Shown: positions 27,491 to 35,816 of the stretch, piece by piece | Layout of the letters: each line of letters opens with the position of its first letter | Numbering within the stretch: the stretch's first letter is position 1 | Assembly (NCBI GenBank): GCA_030146705.1 | Contig: JASLBE010000007.1 | Coordinates: 57,482 to 121,481 of the forward strand | Direction of reading: 5' to 3' | Source of the DNA: Tissierellales bacterium | GTDB taxonomy: Bacteria; Bacillota; Clostridia; Tissierellales; Tissierellaceae | Length of the DNA: 64,000 nt | Notes under the pieces: model-generated | Told to the model about the DNA's origin: nothing | Databases searched by the model: none | The model's input: the letters and a program-made list of their open reading frames with translations, nothing else | Translations under genes and position numbers: made by a program

Positions 27491-27520
27491 GGGAGAGGTG
27501 GCCTCACTTCTCCTTTTTTT
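27491..27520 (+). terminator. Intra-operon attenuator after the binding-protein gene
   Basis: GGAGAGGTG / CACTTCTCC (one G-U pair) with a GCCT loop and seven T. It separates the binding-protein gene from the ATPase gene, which follows immediately; partial read-through is expected. Confidence 0.75.
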
Positions 27521-27537
27521 ATTAAGGAGGGAATTTT

Positions 27538-29085
27538 TTGGTTGATATTTTGGAACTTAGGAAGATAAGTAAGAAGTTTCCAGGGGTTATGGCTAATGAT
27601 GGGGTGGATTTAAAGATAAGGCAGGGAGAAATCCATGCAATAATAGGAGAAAATGGTGCTGGGAAATCAACCCTAATGAATATTTTATATGGGCTAGTTA
27701 AACCTAGCTCAGGAGAAATCCTATTTAAAGGTAGGCCTCAAACATTTTCCAGCCCTTTAGATGCTATTGCTTGTGGGATAGGTATGGTCCACCAACATTT
27801 TATGCTGGTCCCATCTTTTACGGTTTGGGAGAATATTATGCTGGGGATTGAGCCTAGGAAAAATAAGTTTTTTATAGATGAAAAATTAGGATTAGAAAGC
27901 TTGGAGGAATTAATTGAGGCCTATGGTTTGGAAGTAGACCCCTTGGCCAAGGTTGAATCTTTATCAGTTGGGGTCCAGCAAAGAGTTGAAATTTTAAAGG
28001 CTCTTTACAAGGGGGCTGATATTTTAATTTTAGATGAGCCAACAGCTGTCTTAAGTCCACAAGAAACAGAGGAACTTTTCCAGGTTATAAGGGGGCTTGT
28101 TAGGGACCAGGGGAAGACTGTTATTATTATAACCCATAAACTTAAGGAGGTTATGGACCTATCAGATAGGGTTAGTGTTATGAGACAGGGTAGGATGGTG
28201 GCTAGTAGTTTGACTAAGGACCTAGATGAGGGAACTCTTGCAGAGATGATGGTTGGTAGGGAACTTATAATTAAGGAGCTTTATAGGGAAGAAATTAAGG
28301 ATAAGGACCCAATATTAGAAGTTAAAAACCTATATGTTAGGAATAAATTAGGTAGGCTGGGAGTAAGGGGGCTGGATTTAAGCTTAAGGCCAGGAGAGGT
28401 ATTGGGGATAGCAGGGGTTGAGGGTAATGGGCAGTCTGAACTTGTAGAAGCCCTTACAGGGATGAGTGAAATTGTCCAAGGAGACCTTTATATAAAGGGG
28501 GAAAGAGTGGGAGATATAAGGCCCTTTGAAATAAGAAAAAGAGGCCTGGCCCATGTTCCTGAAGACAGGTTGAGAATGGGTCTTGCTAGGGAGGTTACAC
28601 TTAGGGAAAATATTCTTATGGGGAGCCAAAGAAAGAAAAAATATATGGGGCCCCTTAATTTTTTAAGGAAAAACCAGGCTAGGAAACTAGCAACTAGACT
28701 AATGGAAGACTTTGATATAAGGGCTTTTTCTGAAGAAGAAATCTTAGGGAATTTATCGGGTGGTAATATGCAGAAACTTGTTATAGCCAGGGAGTTTAAC
28801 TTTAAAACCCCAATTTTAGTTATTGCCCAGCCTACTAGGGGGGTGGACATTGGGGCTATAGAGTTTATCCATAAAGAAATAATTAATAAAAGAAATGAAG
28901 GGGTGGCAATTTTATTGGTGTCGGCTGAGTTAGATGAAATATTTAGGTTGTCAGACAGGATAGTTACAATGTATGAAGGAAGGATTACAGGAGAATTTAA
29001 GCCTGGAGAAATTAGTAGGAAAGAAATAGGGCTTTATATGACTGGGAAAAAGCTAGGAGGTGGCCAGGATGAAATTATTTACTAG
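27538..29085 (+). CDS. Nucleoside ABC transporter, duplicated ATP-binding protein
   Basis: A 515-residue protein of two fused ABC domains (RbsA/NupO-like). Domain 1 has a full Walker A GENGAGKST (37-45), signature LSVGVQQR and Walker B ILILDEPTAVL. Domain 2 has a degenerate Walker A (GVEGNGQS, Lys to Gln) as is normal for this family, and an LSGGNMQK signature. It energises nucleoside import through the two permeases downstream. The start is TTG with AAGGAGGG about 7 bases upstream. Its end overlaps the first permease gene by 17 bp, indicating translational coupling. Confidence 0.92.
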   Translation: MVDILELRKISKKFPGVMANDGVDLKIRQGEIHAIIGENGAGKSTLMNILYGLVKPSSGEILFKGRPQTFSSPLDAIACGIGMVHQHFMLVPSFTVWENIMLGIEPRKNKFFIDEKLGLESLEELIEAYGLEVDPLAKVESLSVGVQQRVEILKALYKGADILILDEPTAVLSPQETEELFQVIRGLVRDQGKTVIIITHKLKEVMDLSDRVSVMRQGRMVASSLTKDLDEGTLAEMMVGRELIIKELYREEIKDKDPILEVKNLYVRNKLGRLGVRGLDLSLRPGEVLGIAGVEGNGQSELVEALTGMSEIVQGDLYIKGERVGDIRPFEIRKRGLAHVPEDRLRMGLAREVTLRENILMGSQRKKKYMGPLNFLRKNQARKLATRLMEDFDIRAFSEEEILGNLSGGNMQKLVIAREFNFKTPILVIAQPTRGVDIGAIEFIHKEIINKRNEGVAILLVSAELDEIFRLSDRIVTMYEGRITGEFKPGEISRKEIGLYMTGKKLGGGQDEIIY

Positions 29086-30106
29086 GGAAAGAAAAGAGTA
29101 TTTAACTTCACTAGGCCTATCAATTATTGCCTCCTTATTTATTGGCGGCTTGATTATGCTGGCTAATGGTAGGAGTCCCTTTATTGGATACGGGGCCTTA
29201 CTTGATGGAGCCTTTGGCTCAAAGTATAAACTAGCCAATACTTTGGCCAAGTCTATCCCCTTAATTTTAACGGGCTTTGCAACAGCCATATCCTTTAAGT
29301 CGGGAATTTCAAACATTGGGGGAGAAGGGCAGTTTTACCTAGGAGCCTTTGCCTCAGCCCTAGTGGGCACAAGTTTTATTTTCCTGCCTAGGCCTCTTAG
29401 TATTCTACTTGCAATTTTTGTAGGAGGGCTAGTTGGGGGAGCCTATGCCTATATACCTGGTTATTTAAAGGTTGAACTAGGAGTTGATGAGGTAGTTACA
29501 ACAATAATGTTAAATACTGTAGCTGTTCTATTTACAAGCTATTTAGTCAACAATCCTTTTGCAGCCAGGGATTCTAAAATGGCAGCCACTAATATTATTG
29601 GAGAAGGCTATAAGCTAAAAAAACTAGTTAGGCTTTCAAATTTAAATTCTAGTATATTTTTTTCCATTTTAATTATTATCCTAATGGGATATTTTATGGA
29701 AAAAACTAGTAATGGTTATGAGCATAAAATGGTTGGTGAAAACAAGACATTTGCCAAGTATGGAGCTATTAATTCAAAGAAAACTATGCTTAGGGCTATG
29801 GTGATATCTGGTTGCATATGTGGTATAACTGGAGTTTTTGAGGTCATAGGTGTCCATTATAGGTTTTTACAAAACCTATCTCCAGGGATAGCTTTTGATG
29901 GTATGCTAGTAGCCTTAGTTGTAAAAAATAATCCATTGGGACTAGTCTTTATGGGCATATTTTTTGCAGCTATGAAGACAGGCTCTATTTATATGGAAAC
30001 TGCAACAGGAATTCCATCAGAGCTAGTAGAAGTAATCCAGGCCATAATTATTTTATTCATAGCAGGAGAAAATGGATTTAAGAATATTTATAGGAACTGG
30101 AATTAA
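29069..30106 (+). CDS. Nucleoside ABC transporter permease 1 (NupP-like)
   Basis: A 345-residue permease of the branched-chain/ribose/nucleoside type with about ten helices. The conserved NIGGEGQFYLGAF segment and the YIPGYLKVELGVDEVVTTIMLN coupling region match YufP/NupP. The ATG at 29069 is preferred: AGGAGG (29055-29060) is 8 bases upstream, while the GTG at 29060 overlaps that site. It pairs with the next permease to form the membrane channel. Confidence 0.9.
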   Translation: MKLFTRERKEYLTSLGLSIIASLFIGGLIMLANGRSPFIGYGALLDGAFGSKYKLANTLAKSIPLILTGFATAISFKSGISNIGGEGQFYLGAFASALVGTSFIFLPRPLSILLAIFVGGLVGGAYAYIPGYLKVELGVDEVVTTIMLNTVAVLFTSYLVNNPFAARDSKMAATNIIGEGYKLKKLVRLSNLNSSIFFSILIIILMGYFMEKTSNGYEHKMVGENKTFAKYGAINSKKTMLRAMVISGCICGITGVFEVIGVHYRFLQNLSPGIAFDGMLVALVVKNNPLGLVFMGIFFAAMKTGSIYMETATGIPSELVEVIQAIIILFIAGENGFKNIYRNWN

Positions 30107-30122
30107 ATAAGGAGGTGGGGAA

Positions 30123-31043
30123 ATGATAAAAGAAGTATTTAACCTAAGCCTACTACAACATACAATAAGGACATCAACCCCTTTAATTTTAGCTGCCCTT
30201 GGTGGGTTACTAACCCAGAAGGCAGGAATTTTAAATATAGGTATGGAGGGGATGATCCTCCTTGGGGCATTTTTTGGAGTAGTCGGAAGTTACTTTTTTG
30301 GCTCAGCCCTAGTAGGTGTTTTATTTGCCCTTATATCAGGACTTATAATAGGTTGGATTTTTGCTTTTTTTGTAGTAGGACTTAAGTCAGATGAATTTGT
30401 AATTGGGATTTCGATAAATATGTTTGCCAGCGGGATAACAGTCTTCCTACTTAGGAGTATATTTGGAGTTAAGGGGGCCTTTTCTTCTCCGAATATTATA
30501 GCCCTACCAAGGGTTCAAATAGGGTTTTTAAAAAATATAAAGTTCTTGGATATTATATTTAACAACCACACTATATTTATATATGTATCCTGGGTCTTGA
30601 TAGTTCTTGTTTATCTTTACCTATACAAGACTCCAGAGGGAAAATGGCTAAGGGCAGCAGGAGAATATCCTAAGGCTCTTGAAACAGCAGGTATTAGCCC
30701 AGAGAAAATGAAGTATAGGGCCTCCCTAGCCTGTGGAGTCCTTTGTGGCCTTGCAGGAGTCCACCTATCCCTAGGATACTTAAGACTTTTTACAGAGAAT
30801 ATGAGTTCCAATCGGGGGTTTATATCCTTGGCGGCTATTATATTTGGTGGTGCCAACCCAATTAAAACTTCAGGAGCAGCATTTTTATTTGGATTTTTTG
30901 ACGCCCTGGGTATTAGGCTCCAAAGTTTGGGATTACCAGGACAAGCGACCCAAATGATACCATATTTGGCTACTGTTATAGTTCTTGTGATAATTACAAA
31001 AAGGCAGGCTCTTAAGATTAAAAATAAGAGGGAGGAGGTCTAA
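30123..31043 (+). CDS. Nucleoside ABC transporter permease 2 (NupQ-like)
   Basis: A 306-residue permease with eight to ten helices. The N-terminal TSTPLILAALGGLLTQKAGI and NIGMEGMILLGAF segments and the ALETAGISPEKMKYRASL coupling helix match NupQ/YufQ. It starts with GGAGGTGGGG 3-12 bases before the ATG and ends just two bases before the flavoprotein start, so the genes are co-transcribed. Confidence 0.9.
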   Translation: MIKEVFNLSLLQHTIRTSTPLILAALGGLLTQKAGILNIGMEGMILLGAFFGVVGSYFFGSALVGVLFALISGLIIGWIFAFFVVGLKSDEFVIGISINMFASGITVFLLRSIFGVKGAFSSPNIIALPRVQIGFLKNIKFLDIIFNNHTIFIYVSWVLIVLVYLYLYKTPEGKWLRAAGEYPKALETAGISPEKMKYRASLACGVLCGLAGVHLSLGYLRLFTENMSSNRGFISLAAIIFGGANPIKTSGAAFLFGFFDALGIRLQSLGLPGQATQMIPYLATVIVLVIITKRQALKIKNKREEV

Positions 31044-31045
31044 CC

Positions 31046-32344
31046 ATGAAGACTTATGATTATATAGTCTGGGGAGGGGGTCCTGGAGGGATTTCCTTAG
31101 CCAGGGCTTTAGCTAGGGAGAAAAAAGTTGCCCTTTTAGAAAGGGATAAGCTAGGTGGAACTGGTATGAGGACTGGGGCCCTTCCAGTTAAGAGGCTACT
31201 AGATAGTTTTAAAAATGGAGCGGATAAGGAGCAAGTTCTAACCAGGCTTAATAGGAACTGGAAAAGGGACTTAAAAGACTTAGATAGGCTGGTAGAGGCT
31301 AGACTGGCCAAGGAAAATATAGATGTGTATTATGGGGAAGGTGAGTTTTTAAAGCCTGGTAAAATTAAGATAAATGGAGAGGTAATCCAGGGTAAAAAAT
31401 CCATACTAGCAACAGGAAGTAGGCCTAAAAGCCTTGATAATATAAGCCTAGATGGAAGTAGGATCTTGAGCCATAAGGATTTGGTAGAAGACTTAAAAAC
31501 AGGGCAAGAGTTTGTAGTTTATGGAGGAAATGTTGAGGGGGTAGAAATTGCAAGTTTCCTCCAACTACTTTCTAATAAGGTAACAATCGTTGAGAGGGAG
31601 GACCATATTCTCCATGAAAAAGATAGGGACCTAATAAAGCCAATAGAAGATGAGTTTATTAAAAGAGGTGGTAGGATTCTTACAAGTTCTAAAGTTTTGG
31701 CCACTAAGGTTATGGGAGCAAGGGTTTATACCTATTTAGACAAGGGAGAGGTCCTGGTTTCAGACTATGGGGTCCTAACTTTTTCTAGGGAGGCCAACCT
31801 TCCTAGAGGTATAGAAAATACTGGACTAGACCTAAGGGATGGTTGGATAGGTGTAGGGGAGAACTTTAGGACCAAAGACAGGAATATATATGCAATTGGA
31901 GATGTAAATGGGCTTCACGGAATGGCTCATGTAGCTATGGACCAGGCCAGACTCCTGGCTGGTTACCTTTTAAAAGCCAAAGAGATTAGCTATGACTATA
32001 GTTTGGTTCCAGGAGCTTACTTTACCATTCCAGAGTATGTAGGGATTGGTCCTTGTGAAAAAGACCTAGAGCCTGGCTACCTACTTGGGAAAGTTGATTT
32101 AAAAGAAGTCTCTAGAGGCTGGACTAGGGAGGTTGATGCTGGCTTTATAAAGGTGATATTAGGTAAGGATGGAAAGCTTCTGGCTATCCATATGGTTGGA
32201 GGGGATGTGGCAGAATACTTAGGCTTTCTAGGCTATTTTATTGGTAGGGAGGCTAGTGAAATTTTAAGTGTTTTGCCTATTTATCCAAGTTTTGCAAGTG
32301 GGATAAAAGAAGCTATAGGCCAAGCTTTTTCTAGGCTAGGCTAG
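31046..32344 (+). CDS. Dihydrolipoamide dehydrogenase-like flavoprotein lacking redox cysteines
   Basis: A 432-residue FAD/NAD(P)-binding protein of the pyridine nucleotide-disulfide oxidoreductase family. The FAD motif GGGPGGISLARAL (10-22), the NAD motif VYGGNVEGVEIASFL, the YAIGDVNG second FAD motif and a dimerisation domain are all present. The active-site pair is not: where relatives have GGTCLNxGCIPSK this protein has GGTGMRTGALPVK (G40, A45). The C-terminal HPT catalytic base is also replaced (IYPSFAS). It can therefore not use a disulfide and may act as an NAD(P)H-FAD reductase or a sensor. Linked to the nucleoside importer. Confidence 0.85.
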   Translation: MKTYDYIVWGGGPGGISLARALAREKKVALLERDKLGGTGMRTGALPVKRLLDSFKNGADKEQVLTRLNRNWKRDLKDLDRLVEARLAKENIDVYYGEGEFLKPGKIKINGEVIQGKKSILATGSRPKSLDNISLDGSRILSHKDLVEDLKTGQEFVVYGGNVEGVEIASFLQLLSNKVTIVEREDHILHEKDRDLIKPIEDEFIKRGGRILTSSKVLATKVMGARVYTYLDKGEVLVSDYGVLTFSREANLPRGIENTGLDLRDGWIGVGENFRTKDRNIYAIGDVNGLHGMAHVAMDQARLLAGYLLKAKEISYDYSLVPGAYFTIPEYVGIGPCEKDLEPGYLLGKVDLKEVSRGWTREVDAGFIKVILGKDGKLLAIHMVGGDVAEYLGFLGYFIGREASEILSVLPIYPSFASGIKEAIGQAFSRLG

Positions 32345-32427
32345 GGTATTTTAATTGGTCTTGTATAAACTTACAAGCAGGAGAAAATAAAAAATAAGTT
32401 GCTTAAAGAGGGGAAACCTTCTTTTTT

Positions 32428-32443
32428 TGTAACATATGTTACA
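32428..32443. promoter_or_regulatory. CRP/FNR-like palindrome upstream of hemerythrin operon
   Basis: Perfect 16-bp dyad TGTAACATATGTTACA. Its centre (32435.5) is about 41.5 bp before the start predicted from the TATATT box at 32465-32470, the class II activator position. The promoter lacks a good -35 (CATATA), as expected for an activated promoter. The regulator is unknown and not encoded nearby. Confidence 0.65.
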
Positions 32444-32464
32444 TATAAAAAATAAAATTCTTGT

Positions 32465-32470
32465 TATATT
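32465..32470 (+). promoter_or_regulatory. -10 box of the hemerythrin operon
   Basis: TATATT, with a predicted transcription start near 32477. An alternative TATAGT overlaps at 32470-32475. Confidence 0.5.
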
Positions 32471-32499
32471 ATAGTTAAATCTTATAGGGGAGGGGTTAA

Positions 32500-33099
32500 A
32501 TGAGTTTATTTTTAAGCCATATACATTTTTGGCTATTTAATAAGATAAAAATACAAGATGACTTAACTAGGGAAATCGTAGAAAGCTTGGGAGATCCTGG
32601 GCTAAAAGAGGACTTAGACAAAAATTTAGGCCTGTTAGCCAAGGGGGACTTAGAGGACCTAGTAGATGAAAATAATATTCACGGAAGTTTGCAAGGGTTT
32701 ATAGACCTAGTTGATACTAGGTTGGATAAGCTTTTAGCCTATGTAGTAGAGGAAGGTTTGGACCTAGAAAGGGTCCTAGAAATAGCCTATGATTTTGGTG
32801 TTAGGTTGAAAGATAAATTAGAGATAGAAGAGGGGCAGGACTTAAAATATTACTATATACTTTTAAATGATATCTTCCTATGTGGTATGCCTTGTAGTAG
32901 GGCCAATGAAGTTTTAAATATGGATGGTGAAAGCTTAGAATTTAGGACCAATAGGGAAATTTATAAGGGGAAGTTTATTGGTGGACTTGAAAGAACCTAT
33001 AAGGACTTAAAGTGTTCCCTAGGGAATGGGCTTTTAGAAGGAAGGTCCTTGGAGCTAGTGAATTTGGAAGAAGATTTTTATCTTTTAAGGAGGGTTTAG
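32500..33099 (+). CDS. Conserved-looking hypothetical protein, first gene of hemerythrin operon
   Basis: A 199-residue acidic, mostly helical protein I cannot assign to a family. No signal peptide or clear membrane helix; the N-terminus HIHFWLFNKI (7-16) is aromatic and His-rich, and there is a single CGMPC pair (C128, C132), which might bind a metal or form a disulfide. The ATG follows AGGGGAGGGG. The next gene (hemerythrin) starts 2 bases after its stop and the bicupin 9 bases after that, so all three are one operon under the CRP/FNR-like site. A role in oxygen, NO or redox response is inferred from company only. Confidence 0.7.
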   Translation: MSLFLSHIHFWLFNKIKIQDDLTREIVESLGDPGLKEDLDKNLGLLAKGDLEDLVDENNIHGSLQGFIDLVDTRLDKLLAYVVEEGLDLERVLEIAYDFGVRLKDKLEIEEGQDLKYYYILLNDIFLCGMPCSRANEVLNMDGESLEFRTNREIYKGKFIGGLERTYKDLKCSLGNGLLEGRSLELVNLEEDFYLLRRV

Positions 33100-33100
33100 T

Positions 33101-33664
33101 ATGTATGGTGTGGATGTTTTACTTGAAGAGCACGAAAATATTTTAAGGTTTTTAGAAACTGTAGATGGGGCCTGTATTAGGATTTTAAGAGATGGAGAAG
33201 TGGATGTGAACTACTTTAGAGAGGCCATAGATTTTATTAGGGAATATGCTGATGGAATCCACCATGGCAAGGAGGAAGAGTTTTTATTCAAGGAGATGCA
33301 AGACCAACTAGGGGACCTAGGTAGGAACTTAATTGACCATGGAATGCTGGTTGAGCACGACCTTGCCAGGTATAATGTAATTAGCCTAGAAAAAGCCTTG
33401 GACCTATATGAAAAAGATAAATCTTATTTAAATATGCTAGGTATTATAACTTATGCTATGGGTTATAGGGACCTTTTAACCAGGCATATAGATAAGGAAA
33501 ACAGGTTGGTTTATGAATATGCTAAAAAATCATTGACTAAAGATGCCCTGGCTAGGGTTGATGAAAAAACTAGGTCTTTTCAGGATGGGCCAGGACAAAG
33601 GCAGGCTCTTGAAAAGCACTTAAAAGACTTAGCAAGCTTTGAAGTAAAATATAAAAACTTATAG
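33101..33664 (+). CDS. Hemerythrin domain protein
   Basis: A 187-residue four-helix hemerythrin/HHE protein. Candidate di-iron ligands lie in order: H11 (LEEHENIL), H54/H55 with E58/E59 (IHHGKEEEFLF), H80 and H86 (DHGMLVEHDLA), H129 with E133 (TRHIDKENRLV). Such proteins bind O2 or NO reversibly or repair and sense Fe-S damage; clostridial members often respond to oxygen. The last 40 residues (after LTKD) are an extra charged helix. AAGGAGGG precedes the ATG, inside the preceding gene's end. Confidence 0.88.
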   Translation: MYGVDVLLEEHENILRFLETVDGACIRILRDGEVDVNYFREAIDFIREYADGIHHGKEEEFLFKEMQDQLGDLGRNLIDHGMLVEHDLARYNVISLEKALDLYEKDKSYLNMLGIITYAMGYRDLLTRHIDKENRLVYEYAKKSLTKDALARVDEKTRSFQDGPGQRQALEKHLKDLASFEVKYKNL

Positions 33665-33672
33665 GAGGGACT

Positions 33673-34308
33673 ATGTTTAAAAATTTACCAGTTGCGAAAA
33701 AATTTAATCTAGGAGAATTTATTGGCTTGGAAGAGGGGAAGACTATTAGCAATAATATTTTATCCAGTGATATAGAACTAACCCTTCTTTCTTTGGCCAA
33801 GGGAGAAAATATTAGTGAAAGTAAAATGTTTAAAGATAGTATTTTACTTGTCCTAGAGGGGAGTTTGCTTTTAAGGATAAATGGAGAAGAGCATTTATTG
33901 GGAAAGGGTGATTTTTATACTTTAGAAGCCTTGTCAGTTATAGAGATGGTTGGGCTTGAAGGTGTAAAGCTTTTAAAGATAGACTTTGAGTCAAAGCTAG
34001 AAATAAATGGATTTAAGAATATTGATTATTTTATTAAGGTCTTAAAGGACCAGGTAGTAAACCTAACTTTTTATGGGGCTGAAAAATCAAACCTGGCTGT
34101 TTTGGCCCTAGACAAGGATGAAAAATTAAGCACCCACGCAGCAAGTGGAGATGCCCTAGTCTATGTTGTAGATGGAGAAGTAGAGATTATAATAGACCAG
34201 GAGGAATATATTTTAGCCAAGGGAGATTCTATAATTATGCCTAAAAATATCCCCCATAGTCTTTTAGCCAAGGAAGAATATAGGATGCTACTTGTTATTT
34301 CAAGATAA
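33673..34308 (+). CDS. Bicupin protein
   Basis: A 211-residue protein with two cupin barrels. The first (about 25-105) has no usable metal ligands. The second (about 140-211) keeps H155 in the HAASGDALVYVVDGEVEI motif and H195 (IPHSLL), but lacks the second His of the canonical HxH, so metal binding is incomplete or uses D160. It may be a small-molecule sensor or enzyme. It is the last gene of the hemerythrin operon and is followed by a GC-rich terminator. Confidence 0.8.
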   Translation: MFKNLPVAKKFNLGEFIGLEEGKTISNNILSSDIELTLLSLAKGENISESKMFKDSILLVLEGSLLLRINGEEHLLGKGDFYTLEALSVIEMVGLEGVKLLKIDFESKLEINGFKNIDYFIKVLKDQVVNLTFYGAEKSNLAVLALDKDEKLSTHAASGDALVYVVDGEVEIIIDQEEYILAKGDSIIMPKNIPHSLLAKEEYRMLLVISR

Positions 34309-34310
34309 TA

Positions 34311-34335
34311 AAAGGTCGCCAGTGGCGACCTTTAT
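34311..34335. terminator. Terminator between bicupin gene and tyrS
   Basis: AAAGGTCGCC AGT GGCGACCTTT followed by a T-rich tract, between two convergent genes. Confidence 0.9.
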
Positions 34336-34355
34336 TTTTATATCATATTTTATTT

Positions 34356-35576
34356 TTAGATCCTAACTTGATGGTAAGTTTTCCTACCTTTTTTAATTAA
34401 AAGTTTACCATCTTCAAAATCTTCAAGACTAATATTTTTCCTAAAGTCTTCTACAGTCTTTTCATTTATAGAAACTCCCCCTTGTTTAATAAGGTTCCTA
34501 GCTTCTCCATTAGAACCAGTAAGGCCTAGTTCAGTCATAAGGCTTAAAAGTCCAACACCTTCTTCAAACCTAGCCTTGTCCATATCTGTAAAAGGAATAT
34601 CTTCAGCTTGAGCACCAGAGAATAAAGCACGAGCAGCCTCTTGAGCCTTAGTAGCTTCATCTTCACCATGGATTATTTTAGTAACCTCAAAAGCAAGTCT
34701 TTCCTTACCCTTATTTATATCTTGACCCTCAAGTTCTGCATATTGGTTAATTTCGTCCATTGGTACAAAAGTTAGGAGTTTCATAAACTTTACAACATCC
34801 CTATCATCAACATTTCTTAAATACTGATAAAGTTCAAAAGGACTAGTTTTTTCAGGGTCTAGCCAAATAGTACCTTGGGCAGTCTTACCCATCTTAATAC
34901 CAGCAGCAGTAGTTAAAAGTTTAAAAGTCATAGAATAAACCTTAGCTTCTTCAACCTTCCTAACTAGTTCAAAACCACCAATCATATTAGACCATTGGTC
35001 ACTACCACCAAGTTGGAGTCTACAATTGTACTCCCTGTATAGGTGGAGGAAGTCATAAGATTGTAGGGGCATATAACCAAATTCAAAGAAAGTTAGCCCA
35101 TCTTCTAGCCTGTTTTTATAAGCGTCAAATGAAAGCATCCTATTAATTGTAAAATGAGTTCCAACATCCCTCATAAACTCTAAATAATTAAGGTCAAGTA
35201 GCCAGTCAGCATTGTTTACAAACCTAGCCTTGTCTGGTCCAAACTCAATAAATTTTGAAAGTTGCTTTTTGAAACATTCAGCATTATGGTCTATAAATTC
35301 TCTAGTTAAAAGCTTCCTCATTTCAGTCCTACCAGACGGGTCTCCAATCATAGTAGTACCTCCACCTAAAAGAGCTATAGGCTTGTGTCCAGCTCTTTGC
35401 ATATGCATCATAGCCATAACAGTCAAGAAGTGACCTAGGGTTAAACTATCTGCAGTTGCATCAAAACCAATGTAGAAAGTAACAGGTTCTTTTGTTAAAA
35501 GTTCCCTTAATTCTTCCTCATGGGTAATTTGATCAATATATCCTCTTTCCTTTAGTACATCTAAAACATGTGCCAT
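34356..35576 (-). CDS. tyrS: Tyrosyl-tRNA synthetase
   Basis: A 406-residue class I synthetase. The HIGH-equivalent is at GHFL (48-51) after the GFDATADSLTLG segment, the KMSKS-equivalent is KMGKT (228-232), and the C-terminal S4-like domain ends the protein (ARNLIKQGGVSIN). The product attaches tyrosine to tRNA-Tyr. The ATG at 35576 is chosen because AGGAGG lies 7 bases upstream and the family starts here; the longer frame runs through the leader. Regulated by a tyrosine T-box (35610-35748). Confidence 0.96.
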   Translation of the reverse strand: MAHVLDVLKERGYIDQITHEEELRELLTKEPVTFYIGFDATADSLTLGHFLTVMAMMHMQRAGHKPIALLGGGTTMIGDPSGRTEMRKLLTREFIDHNAECFKKQLSKFIEFGPDKARFVNNADWLLDLNYLEFMRDVGTHFTINRMLSFDAYKNRLEDGLTFFEFGYMPLQSYDFLHLYREYNCRLQLGGSDQWSNMIGGFELVRKVEEAKVYSMTFKLLTTAAGIKMGKTAQGTIWLDPEKTSPFELYQYLRNVDDRDVVKFMKLLTFVPMDEINQYAELEGQDINKGKERLAFEVTKIIHGEDEATKAQEAARALFSGAQAEDIPFTDMDKARFEEGVGLLSLMTELGLTGSNGEARNLIKQGGVSINEKTVEDFRKNISLEDFEDGKLLIKKGRKTYHQVRI

Positions 35577-35609
35577 AAAATACCTCCTATATAAATTTAA
35601 AAAAGTCAA

Positions 35610-35748
35610 TAAAAAAAGGCCCTCTCATCAAAGGACGAGAAAAACCCGTGGTACCACCTTACTTCGCAAAAAGCCTCTTCCACTTTATGGGCGTGGTACC
35701 CTTAATACTCAGAAGTTGTAATTCAGCCGAAGCTTACTGGGTCTTCAT
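35610..35748 (-). promoter_or_regulatory. T-box riboswitch (tyrosine) upstream of tyrS, minimal stem I
   Basis: Read on the minus strand. The T-box AAGGTGGTACCACG (35659-35646) carries the UGGU that pairs with the tRNA acceptor ACCA, followed by a terminator TCTCGTC cttt GATGAGA with seven T. Stem I is very short: GAAG (35746-35743), loop-E AGUA (35738-35735), AGC, a UUCG tetraloop (35731-35728), GCU, GAA (35724-35722), specifier UAC (35720-35718, Tyr), AA, CUUC (35715-35712). The distal elements that contact the tRNA elbow are absent. A TATAAT (35760-35755) lies just upstream. Confidence 0.88.
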
Positions 35749-35754
35749 CATTGT

Positions 35755-35760
35755 ATTATA
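35755..35760 (-). promoter_or_regulatory. -10 box of tyrS leader
   Basis: TATAAT on the minus strand places transcription start about 7 bases before stem I of the T-box. The -35 region is poor. Confidence 0.6.
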
Positions 35761-35816
35761 TCTTAAGTTAATTTTTATCCTAATATAAATAAACTTAAAT
35801 GTCAAGCTATGTAAAT

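Noticed and set aside
32500..33099. Assigning the first hemerythrin-operon gene as a heme/NO-binding or CRP-like regulator
   Set aside because: No cyclic-nucleotide fold, helix-turn-helix or heme motif is visible; only weak hints from His and Cys residues.
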